Shown here in pieces: positions 1-5,049 of a stretch of DNA of 10,569 nucleotides. The number at the start of each line of letters is the position of its first letter. Position 1 is the first letter of the stretch. The position numbers were made by a program, and so were the translations under genes. The stretch spans positions 1-10,569 of the forward strand of contig DEHG01000008.1 of the NCBI GenBank assembly GCA_002351795.1, written 5' to 3'. Under the pieces are notes generated by a model. It did no database searches. It saw only the letters and a list, made by a program, of their open reading frames with translations, and was not told the origin of the DNA. This stretch comes from Ruminococcaceae bacterium UBA2806. GTDB taxonomy: Bacteria > Bacillota > Clostridia > Oscillospirales > Acutalibacteraceae.

Positions 1-644
1 TCGGTAAAGCGGCAGGCACAGCGCAGGAATGAAAGATCATTGTATCTTGCCCAGCTTATAATGTCATCCTCATGGATGCAGTACATAGGACGTATAAGCT
101 CCATGCCGGGGAAATTGGTACTGTGAAGTTTGGGTATCATACCCTGCAGCTGAGCGCCGTAAAACATTGACATAACGGTAGTTTCAATGACATCAGAAAA
201 ATGATGCCCCAAAGCGATCTTATTGCATCCAAGCTTCTGAGCTTGACTGTACAGATGACCCCTGCGCATCCTTGCACAAAGATAGCAGGGGTATTTTTCA
301 GCCTTGTTTGCAGTATCAAAAATATCGGTCTCAAAAATTGTTATCGGGATATTCAGTTTTTTTGCATTGCTTTCGATTTTTTTCCTGTTTTCAGGTGCAT
401 ATCCGGGATCCATCACTAAATAAACCAATTCAAACGGGACTTCACTGTATCTTTGCAGCAGTTCCATAAGCTTTGCCATAAGCATAGAATCTTTTCCGCC
501 TGAAATGCATACAGCTATTCTGTCACCGCTTTTTATAAGCTCATATTCCTTTACGGCTCTGATGAATTTGTTCCATAAAGGTTTGCGGTATTTTTTGGTT
601 ATGCTTTGTTCGATTTTCTGATATCCTTCAAGCTCTCTTTTCAT
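1..644 (-). CDS. ttcA: TtcA-like tRNA 2-thiolation ATPase (PP-loop), C-terminus cut by window edge
   Basis: The leftward frame is open from an ATG at 644 to the window edge (214 residues seen). It belongs to the PP-loop ATPase family of TtcA/TilS; TtcA enzymes adenylate a tRNA cytidine (C32) and replace its oxygen with sulfur using an Fe-S cluster. Visible motifs are the ATP-binding SGGKDS at residues 48-53, a CxxC pair at C120/C123 (PCYLCARMRRG) and a GHHFSDVIET block at 146-155. Near the edge there is a further CxC (C209, C211). The CxxC and later Cys fit the cluster-binding Cys of TtcA and argue against TilS. The start is fixed because an in-frame TGA lies three codons upstream and the next Met is residue 54. 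No good Shine-Dalgarno is seen, only GGTGTGA, so initiation may be weak. It lies 63 bp after nfnB on the same strand. Family assignment is firm; the exact nucleoside modified is inferred. Confidence 0.85.
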   Translation of the reverse strand, partial: MKRELEGYQKIEQSITKKYRKPLWNKFIRAVKEYELIKSGDRIAVCISGGKDSMLMAKLMELLQRYSEVPFELVYLVMDPGYAPENRKKIESNAKKLNIPITIFETDIFDTANKAEKYPCYLCARMRRGHLYSQAQKLGCNKIALGHHFSDVIETTVMSMFYGAQLQGMIPKLHSTNFPGMELIRPMYCIHEDDIISWARYNDLSFLRCACRFT

Positions 645-659
645 ATGGGGTCACACCAA

Positions 660-691
660 TGACTCAGAGTAGATACCGAGTCAGCCTTTTT
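660..691. other. Hairpin with T-tract between nfnB and ttcA
   Basis: TGACTC at 660-665 pairs with GAGTCA at 678-683 around a 12 nt loop, and on the plus strand this is followed by GCC and TTTTT (687-691). Read rightward it resembles a weak intrinsic terminator, but both flanking genes read leftward. Read leftward it is preceded by A's and not followed by U's, so it would not terminate nfnAB. It may instead be a leader hairpin of ttcA or a 3' end stabiliser of the nfn mRNA. Confidence 0.45.
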
Positions 692-720
692 ATTATGATC
701 GTTCGTCTTATGACTTTGAA
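692..720 (-). promoter_or_regulatory. Possible sigma-A promoter for ttcA
   Basis: On the minus strand TTCAAA (715-720) and CATAAT (692-697) are separated by exactly 17 nt. The -35 matches consensus in 4 of 6 bases and the -10 in 5 of 6. The -35 lies within the last codons of nfnB. Transcription would start near 685, leaving a leader of about 40 nt that contains the 660-683 hairpin. Such matches occur by chance in AT-rich DNA, so ttcA could equally be read through from nfnAB. Confidence 0.35.
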
Positions 721-2114
721 CGGATATACTCGTCAATTGCCTTTGCAGCAGCCTTTCCTGCGCCCATTGCAAGAATTACTGTAGCTGCGCCTGTAACTGC
801 GTCTCCGCCTGCATATACGCCTTCACGGGTAGTAAGTCCGTTTTCGCCGTCTGTTACGATACAGCCCTTCTTGTTTGTTTCAAGTCCGGGAGTTGTGCTT
901 CTGATAAGCGGGTTCGGGCTTGTGCCGATGGACATTATCATTGTATCAACATCAAGAACAAATTCGCTGCCCTCTTTTACTATAGGTCTGCGTCTGCCGC
1001 TTGCATCGGGTTCGCCAAGCTCCATCTCAACGCATCTCATGCCGCAGACTTCGCCCTTTTCGTCACCGAGTACTTCAACAGGATTTGTAAGAGTCTTGAA
1101 GATAATGCCTTCTTCCTCTGCATGCTCAACTTCCTCTTTTCTTGCGGGAAGTTCCTCCATGCCTCTTCTGTAAACGATATATACTTCCTCTGCGCCCATT
1201 CTCTTTGCACTTCTTGCAGCATCCATTGCAACATTGCCGCCGCCGACAACTGCAACCTTTTTGCTGTGCTTGATGGGAGTTTTGCTGCCTTCTTTATATG
1301 CTTTCATAAGGTTTATTCTTGTAAGGTATTCATTTGCTGAATAAACACCCTTCAGGCTTTCACCGGGGATATTCATGAAACGGGGAAGACCAGCGCCGCT
1401 GCCGATATATACAGCTTCGTTGCCCATTTCAAAAAGCTCATCAATGGTAAGTACCTTGCCGATTACCATATTTGTCTCAACATCAACGCCGATAGCCTTG
1501 AGGTTGTCGATCTCCTTCTGAACAATGACTTTCGGAAGTCTGAACTCAGGAATACCGTAAACAAGAACGCCGCCTGCAAGATGAAGTGCTTCATAAACTG
1601 TTACCTTATAGCCCATCTTTGCAAGATCGCCCGCTGCCGTAAGACCGCTCGGACCTGCGCCGATTACAGCAACCTTATGACCGTTCTGTACTGGCATTTC
1701 AGGTGCGTCCTTGCAGTTTTCACGGTGCCAGTCAGCGACAAAACGTTCAAGTCTGCCGATACCTACAGATTCACCCTTAATGCCTCTTACGCATTTGCTT
1801 TCACACTGCTTTTCCTGGGGACATACACGTCCGCATACTGCAGGAAGAGAGCTTGACTTTGCAATGATCTGATAAGCGCCCTCCATATCCTCGTTTGCAA
1901 CTCTTTCGATGAATGCAGGAATATCTATCTGTACGGGACAGCCTGTAGTACAGGGCTTGTTTTTGCAGTTAAGGCAGCGTCTTGCTTCATTAACAGCCAT
2001 TTCATATGTATAACCGAGTGCGACCTCGTCAAAATTATTTCTTCTTACCATCGGATCCTGTACAGGCATAGGACACTTTTTTGGATCCATATTTCTCTGA
2101 ATAGCCATGATCAT
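708..2114 (-). CDS. nfnB: NfnB-type large subunit (GltA/SudA family FAD/NADPH iron-sulfur oxidoreductase)
   Basis: This 468-residue flavoprotein belongs to the glutamate synthase small-chain family. At the N-terminus it has two tetra-Cys clusters for [4Fe-4S] centres: C47, C50, C55, C59 and C94, C98, C104, C108. An FAD-binding GAGPSG follows at 152-157 and an NADPH-binding GGGNVA at 291-296. The closing FAD motif (YAGGDAVTGAATVILAMGAGKAAAKAID) lies near the C-terminus. Length and layout match NfnB (NfnL) of the bifurcating NADH-dependent reduced ferredoxin:NADP+ oxidoreductase. Relatives are annotated as NADPH-dependent glutamate synthase (gltA) or sulfide dehydrogenase alpha (sudA). No glutamate synthase large subunit is beside it, and the partner is an NfnA-type protein, so Nfn is preferred. 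An AAGGAGGT site lies 4 nt before the ATG at 2114, which overlaps the nfnA stop as ATGA. A second in-frame ATG two codons on has about 10 nt spacing and is also possible. Confidence 0.9.
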   Translation of the reverse strand: MIMAIQRNMDPKKCPMPVQDPMVRRNNFDEVALGYTYEMAVNEARRCLNCKNKPCTTGCPVQIDIPAFIERVANEDMEGAYQIIAKSSSLPAVCGRVCPQEKQCESKCVRGIKGESVGIGRLERFVADWHRENCKDAPEMPVQNGHKVAVIGAGPSGLTAAGDLAKMGYKVTVYEALHLAGGVLVYGIPEFRLPKVIVQKEIDNLKAIGVDVETNMVIGKVLTIDELFEMGNEAVYIGSGAGLPRFMNIPGESLKGVYSANEYLTRINLMKAYKEGSKTPIKHSKKVAVVGGGNVAMDAARSAKRMGAEEVYIVYRRGMEELPARKEEVEHAEEEGIIFKTLTNPVEVLGDEKGEVCGMRCVEMELGEPDASGRRRPIVKEGSEFVLDVDTMIMSIGTSPNPLIRSTTPGLETNKKGCIVTDGENGLTTREGVYAGGDAVTGAATVILAMGAGKAAAKAIDEYIRSKS

Positions 2115-2953
2115 TTTACCTCCTTATTGAGAAGATTGCATGAAGCTTCACGGGCATGAGCTTCAAAATCTCTGTACATTGTGCCTCTGTGCATAGCCTC
2201 ATCAAAATCTACAAGATGTCCGTCAAAGTCGGGACCGTCAACGCAGGCGAATTTTGTTTCACCGCCTACAGTAAGACGGCAGCCGCCGCACATTCCCGTA
2301 CCGTCGATCATTATCGGGTTCATGCTTACTATAGTCTTTATATTGTATTTCTTTGTAAGCTGAGCTACAAACTTCATCATGATAACGGGGCCGATAGCTA
2401 TTACCTCGTCATATTCGTTTCCAGCTTTGATAAGCTCTTCAAGAGCGTTTGTTACAAGACCCTTTGTGCCGTAGCTTCCGTCATCAGTCATCATACAGAC
2501 TTTATCGCTGACTGCATTGAATTCATCCTCAAGAATAACAAGATCCTTATTTCTGAAGCCGACTATGCTGTGTACCTCGCAGCCGAGACTATGAAGCTTC
2601 TTTGCGATAGGATAGGCTATAGCAGAGCCTACGCCGCCGCCGACAACAGCGACCTTTTTAAGTCCGTCTGTTTCACTGGGTCTGCCGAGCGGGCCTACAA
2701 AATCATGAAGGCTGTCGCCCTCGTTAAGAGTATTAAGCTCCATTGTTGCGCCGCCGACGATCTGGAAAATTATAGTGACCGTTCCCTTTTCACGGTCGTA
2801 ATCTGCAATTGTAAGCGGAACTCTCTCACTGTTTTCAAATGCACGGAAGATAATGAACTGACCCGGCTCAGCCTTTTTTGCGATAAGGGGAGCTTCGATC
2901 TCCATAAGAGTAACCGTAGGATTCAATTCTTTTTTTCTGACGATCTTATACAT
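2111..2953 (-). CDS. nfnA: NfnA-type small subunit (FAD/NAD-binding, [2Fe-2S] ferredoxin-NADP reductase-like)
   Basis: This 280-residue protein has the ferredoxin reductase fold of the PyrK/NfnA/SudB group. An FAD-binding barrel comes first, with RVPLT at 44-48. A nucleotide-binding domain follows with VVGGGVGSA at 103-111. Near the C-terminus D217, C222, C225 and C237 form a DxxxxCxxCx11C pattern that fits the [2Fe-2S] site reported for NfnA, where an Asp and three Cys are ligands. In the Nfn complex this subunit takes electrons from NADH, while the large subunit handles NADPH and ferredoxin. The start at 2953 is chosen because AGGAGAGG sits 6 nt upstream (2960-2967). An in-frame extension to 2992 adds 13 residues (MYTFQQIKKERKK), mostly read from the ribosome site, and is unlikely. 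Its stop overlaps the nfnB start, implying translational coupling. A sulfide dehydrogenase beta name is the main alternative. Confidence 0.9.
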   Translation of the reverse strand: MYKIVRKKELNPTVTLMEIEAPLIAKKAEPGQFIIFRAFENSERVPLTIADYDREKGTVTIIFQIVGGATMELNTLNEGDSLHDFVGPLGRPSETDGLKKVAVVGGGVGSAIAYPIAKKLHSLGCEVHSIVGFRNKDLVILEDEFNAVSDKVCMMTDDGSYGTKGLVTNALEELIKAGNEYDEVIAIGPVIMMKFVAQLTKKYNIKTIVSMNPIMIDGTGMCGGCRLTVGGETKFACVDGPDFDGHLVDFDEAMHRGTMYRDFEAHAREASCNLLNKEVK

Positions 2954-3094
2954 CTTTTTCCTCTCCTTTTTGATCTGTTGAAAAGTATACAATAAAATGT
3001 ATGTGATTTAGAATTAATTCCGCACTGAACTTTCAGAATGGGTGTTTGTGCATTAGAAACAGCATCGGAACAATTCAAAGATATAAACAGGAAT

Positions 3095-3123
3095 AGTATA
3101 TCATAATTATTTTTATTTTACAA
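3095..3123 (-). promoter_or_regulatory. Promoter of nfnAB (extended -10)
   Basis: On the minus strand TTGTAA (3118-3123) and TATACT (3095-3100) are 17 nt apart, and the -10 is preceded by TGA, giving an extended TGnTATACT. Transcription would begin near 3088, leaving a leader of about 135 nt before the nfnA ATG. An inverted repeat TTTTAC-AA-GTAAAA (3116-3129) overlaps the -35 and could bind a regulator; it does not resemble the Rex operator consensus I know. A second TATACT at 2984-2989 lies closer to the gene but has no good -35. Confidence 0.55.
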
Positions 3124-3129
3124 GTAAAA
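3116..3129. repeat. Inverted repeat overlapping the nfnA -35 box
   Basis: TTTTAC and GTAAAA form a perfect 6 bp inverted repeat around a 2 bp centre. It covers the whole -35 hexamer of the proposed nfnA promoter, the usual place for a repressor site. In DNA this AT-rich, short inverted repeats arise by chance, so this is only a candidate operator. Confidence 0.35.
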
Positions 3130-3268
3130 ATACAAAATCCTTCAATTTTTTTTGAAAAAACGTGTATTAAAGCGAAATAAACTTTGTAAAACTGCATTTT
3201 TTGATCCTGTTTCATTTCAAATCACAAATAAAAACTGAATTTTTTACCTATCTTTTATTTTATAAATC

Positions 3269-3293
3269 TGCAAGATGAGAGCTTTTTCTTGCA
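3269..3293. repeat. Inverted repeat TGCAAGA/TCTTGCA
   Basis: A perfect 7 bp inverted repeat (3269-3275 and 3287-3293) flanks an 11 nt loop. It is the most GC-containing pairing in the left half of the non-coding region and lies 40 bp upstream of the rightward -35 box. No U-tract follows on either strand, so it is not a typical terminator. It may be an activator or repressor site. Confidence 0.35.
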
Positions 3294-3332
3294 AAAGTTA
3301 TAATATTTTTATAAATTATCACAATCGTACTA

Positions 3333-3361
3333 TTGATGAAAACGAATAATAGTATTATAAT
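3333..3361 (+). promoter_or_regulatory. Sigma-A promoter for the AraC-family gene
   Basis: TTGATG (3333-3338) and a perfect TATAAT (3356-3361) are separated by the optimal 17 nt on the plus strand. Transcription would start near 3368, giving a leader of about 220 nt before the AraC ATG at 3591. The -10 lies inside the 20 bp palindrome at 3348-3367. The palindrome also gives a TATAAT on the other strand, but no matching -35 is present there, so the rightward direction is favoured. Confidence 0.6.
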
Positions 3362-3367
3362 ACTATT
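3348..3367. promoter_or_regulatory. Perfect 20 bp palindrome covering the -10 box (candidate operator)
   Basis: AATAGTATTATAATACTATT reads the same on both strands. It covers the -10 box of the rightward promoter, so a dimeric protein bound here would block RNA polymerase. The 8-mer TACTATTG at its right edge (3361-3368) also occurs at 3328-3335, overlapping the -35, exactly 33 bp (about three helical turns) upstream. That suggests a main site and a half site. The binding protein is unknown; autoregulation by the AraC gene is one possibility, though AraC proteins more often use direct repeats. Confidence 0.5.
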
Positions 3368-3382
3368 GTACTAAAGTTTTAT

Positions 3383-3400
3383 TTTGGAGAATTTGGAGAA
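3383..3400 (+). repeat. Tandem 9 bp direct repeat TTTGGAGAA x2
   Basis: TTTGGAGAA occurs twice without a gap, about 15 nt after the predicted transcription start. It lies in the presumed 5' leader of the AraC gene. Its GGAGAA cores resemble ribosome sites but no ATG follows at a suitable distance. It might be a binding site for a protein or RNA. Confidence 0.5.
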
Positions 3401-3432
3401 TTTTTTATAAAAAGGAATACTATGCAATAAAA

Positions 3433-3479
3433 TTACAAATCGTTGCCTTTTTTGGGATTTGTAGGAATAACTTACAAAT
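3433..3479 (+). promoter_or_regulatory. Leader with two mutually exclusive hairpins
   Basis: Three segments share complementarity: TACAAATC at 3434-3441, GATTTGTA at 3456-3463 and TACAAAT at 3473-3479. The middle segment can pair with the first (8 bp, 14 nt loop) or the third (7 bp, 9 nt loop) but not both. This is the logic of an RNA switch, or alternatively three half sites for a DNA-binding protein. No U-tract terminator follows, and it matches no riboswitch class I recognise. Confidence 0.35.
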
Positions 3480-3590
3480 ATTTCTATTAATACCATAAAT
3501 TTATCTAATGAATTGACCACCGGACTATCGAAGGAAAAAAGAATAAGCAATTTATAGTTGTTGCCATATGTGAAGAAAGGAGAAGATTTT

Positions 3591-4484
3591 ATGTATCATG
3601 ATGACGTTCAAAGCCTGAAAGAAACGGGTCAGAAGGGCGATTTTTTGCTTCCTTTTGTTGTTGTTAATACAATAATGCCTGATTTTTATACTACATATCC
3701 TATGCACTGGCATGATGAAATGGAGATCGTATATGTAGAAAGCGGTGAGTATGAAGAAATTGTTGATCTTGAGAGCTATCATGTAAAGGCAGGAGATATT
3801 ATTCTCGTCAGCCCGTGCAGTATTCATTCATTCAGAAGCTTTGAAGACAAGACTACTATATTCAGGAGCATTATTTTTAACTTCAATATGCTCACAAGCA
3901 ATAATACGGACGCATGTTCTATCAAGTATTTTACGCCGTTTCTTGATGACCTTTATATTAACCCTGTTGTAATATCCGCCGACGCTCCTCATTACGATCA
4001 CCTTAAAAAGACTGTAAAAAATCTTATTGAGCTGTATAAACAGAAGGGCGACTTTTACGAAATAAAGATAAAAGCCGAGCTGTACGATCTGTTTTATCAG
4101 CTGTATAAGCATTTCTTTGTACTCCAGTCTCATGAATCAAGCATGAAGGACAATACAACAAGAAATATCAAGATCATTCTTGATTATATTGATACAAATT
4201 ACATGAGACCGATAACCATTGATGAGCTTGCGGCTACAGTTGATCTCAGCAAGCATTATTTCATGCGCTTTTTCAAGAAATATATGGGTATGACCTGTAT
4301 AGAATATATCAATGATTACAGACTTAATGTAGCGACAAATCTGCTTCTTACAACAAGCATGCAGATAACAGAGGTCGCAGAAAGTATAGGTATCTCCAAT
4401 CTGTCATATTTTAACCGTATTTTCAAAAAGAAATATCATATGACGCCGAAGGAATACAGATATAATGTTGATAACAGAAGATAA
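3591..4484 (+). CDS. AraC-family transcriptional regulator with N-terminal cupin domain
   Basis: This 297-residue protein is a cytoplasmic DNA-binding regulator. The N-terminal half is a cupin-type ligand domain with H39xH41, E45 and H79 (the HWHDEMEIVYV and GDIILVSPCSIHSF segments), the pattern of AraC_binding sensors of sugars or related small molecules. The last roughly 105 residues hold the two helix-turn-helix motifs of the XylS/AraC family, ending in the signature ITEVAESIGISNLSYFNRIFKKKYHMTPKEYR. The ATG at 3591 has AAAGGAGA 7 nt upstream; an in-frame TTG at 3558 would add 11 residues that cover this ribosome site and is rejected. The gene stands alone, with its own promoter region and a terminator. 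Its ligand and targets cannot be read from context, since neither nfn nor the ATPase is a typical AraC target. Confidence 0.9.
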   Translation: MYHDDVQSLKETGQKGDFLLPFVVVNTIMPDFYTTYPMHWHDEMEIVYVESGEYEEIVDLESYHVKAGDIILVSPCSIHSFRSFEDKTTIFRSIIFNFNMLTSNNTDACSIKYFTPFLDDLYINPVVISADAPHYDHLKKTVKNLIELYKQKGDFYEIKIKAELYDLFYQLYKHFFVLQSHESSMKDNTTRNIKIILDYIDTNYMRPITIDELAATVDLSKHYFMRFFKKYMGMTCIEYINDYRLNVATNLLLTTSMQITEVAESIGISNLSYFNRIFKKKYHMTPKEYRYNVDNRR

Positions 4485-4490
4485 AATATC

Positions 4491-4527
4491 GGGACTGGAG
4501 CACTTGAAAAGTGATACAGTCCCTTTT
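4491..4527 (+). terminator. Intrinsic terminator of the AraC gene
   Basis: GGGACTG (4491-4497) pairs with CAGTCCC (4517-4523). Inside, CACTT pairs with AAGTG around a GAA loop, separated from the outer stem by a GAG/ATA internal loop. TTTT follows immediately. It starts 7 nt after the AraC stop codon and isolates the regulator from the ATPase operon. Confidence 0.85.
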
Positions 4528-4551
4528 CTGATGCATAATGAAAAAATATTC

Positions 4552-4568
4552 CTGCAAATCACTTGCAG
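4552..4568. repeat. Inverted repeat CTGCAA/TTGCAG upstream of the ATPase promoter
   Basis: A perfect 6 bp inverted repeat around ATCAC lies about 30 bp upstream of the -35 box of the ATPase operon. The position would suit an activator site. The evidence is the symmetry alone. Confidence 0.35.
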
Positions 4569-4599
4569 AGGTATCATATGAATAATTCTTCAAAAACTA

Positions 4600-4628
4600 T
4601 TGATTTATTAATGAAAATGTGGTTTAAT
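4600..4628 (+). promoter_or_regulatory. Promoter of the V-type ATPase operon
   Basis: TTGATT (4600-4605) and TTTAAT (4623-4628) are 17 nt apart, and the -10 is preceded by TGG, giving an extended TGn element. Transcription would start near 4635, leaving a short leader of about 27 nt that contains the ribosome site AGGGGGG. It is the only good match between the AraC terminator and the first ATPase gene. Confidence 0.6.
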
Positions 4629-4661
4629 AAAATAAATGTGTGCTAAAAGGGGGGTTGAAGT

Positions 4662-4976
4662 TTGGCAAAAGACTTTGTTAAATCTATATTGGACACCGAG
4701 CAGGAGTGTAAGGATAAGGAAGCTCTTGCCAAAAAGCAGGCTGAAGAAAAAAAGCTTGATGCAAAAAAACAAGCTGAAAAATTCATTTCTGACGCAAATA
4801 AGGATGTTGAAAAGATGCTTGAAGACGACAAGAAAGCCGTGAATAAAAGCATTGATCTCAGACTTGAAAAGGAAAGCGTCAAGGTGAAGTCGGAATGTGA
4901 AAAGCTGTCTGCCAAGGCTGATAAGAACAGGACTAAGGTCATAGCTCATGCGCTTGAAGTCCTTACTAAAAGCTGA
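4662..4976 (+). CDS. ntpF: V-type ATPase peripheral stalk subunit (G/H-like, NtpF position)
   Basis: This 104-residue protein is very rich in Lys, Glu, Asp and Ala and is predicted to be almost wholly a coiled coil, with no membrane segment. Subunits of this kind pair with subunit E to form the peripheral stalk that holds the catalytic head still while the rotor turns. The function is assigned from composition, size and its place as first gene before subunit I, as in the E. hirae ntpFIKECGABD order. The start is TTG at 4662, with AGGGGGG 7 nt upstream; no ATG or GTG start fits better. A stem-loop covers its stop codon and the gap to ntpI. Sequence conservation in this family is low, so the assignment depends on context. 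Confidence 0.75.
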   Translation: MAKDFVKSILDTEQECKDKEALAKKQAEEKKLDAKKQAEKFISDANKDVEKMLEDDKKAVNKSIDLRLEKESVKVKSECEKLSAKADKNRTKVIAHALEVLTKS

Positions 4977-5006
4977 GACGGATATAGGGAAATTTTTCCC
5001 GTCAGC
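4972..5006 (+). other. Stem-loop between ntpF and ntpI
   Basis: GACGG (4977-4981) pairs with CCGTC (4999-5003), extended by GCT/AGC across a GA bulge. An alternative inner hairpin is GGGAA (4987-4991) with TTCCC (4996-5000). The stop codon of ntpF lies in the stem base. A's, not U's, follow, so it is not a terminator on this strand. It could be a processing or stability element that sets relative subunit levels. Confidence 0.45.
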
Positions 5007-5049
5007 AAAAAATCATTCTATAACATTATTATAAGTGTGGTGATAGTAT

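Larger units (their letters stand above)
2954..3590. other. AT-rich divergent non-coding region between nfnA and the AraC gene
   Basis: About 640 bp carry no convincing gene in either direction. The region contains the leftward nfnA promoter (3095-3123), a rightward promoter inside a palindrome (3333-3367), a tandem 9 bp repeat (3383-3400), alternative hairpin segments (3433-3479) and the AraC ribosome site (AAAGGAGA, 3576-3583). Smaller inverted repeats are TTTTAC-AA-GTAAAA at 3116-3129 and TGCAAGA/TCTTGCA at 3269-3293. The stretch 3130-3265 shows only A/T runs. The length and density of elements exceed what two promoters need. Confidence 0.7.

Noticed and set aside
137..469. Several 65-72 codon frames within the ttcA region
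   Set aside because: They are out-of-frame shadows of the PP-loop ATPase, whose own frame carries every motif.
2156..2995. A 279-codon open frame on the plus strand opposite nfnA
   Set aside because: It runs exactly antisense to a clearly identified gene. Its translation is low-complexity with many Cys, Tyr and Ser, shows no recognisable domain, and has no ribosome site.
3140..3160. TTCAA/TTGAA inverted repeat in an A/T run, considered as a terminator
   Set aside because: The stem is 5 bp with no GC core beyond one pair, and such pairing is expected by chance in this sequence.
2954..3590. Search for a CRISPR array, tRNA, insertion sequence or attachment site
   Set aside because: No regularly spaced repeats, no cloverleaf and no transposase or terminal repeats were seen; the repeats present are short and unique.
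3552..3827. A 91-codon open frame on the minus strand over the AraC start
   Set aside because: It is antisense to the start of the AraC gene, AT-driven in composition, and unrelated to any family I recognise.
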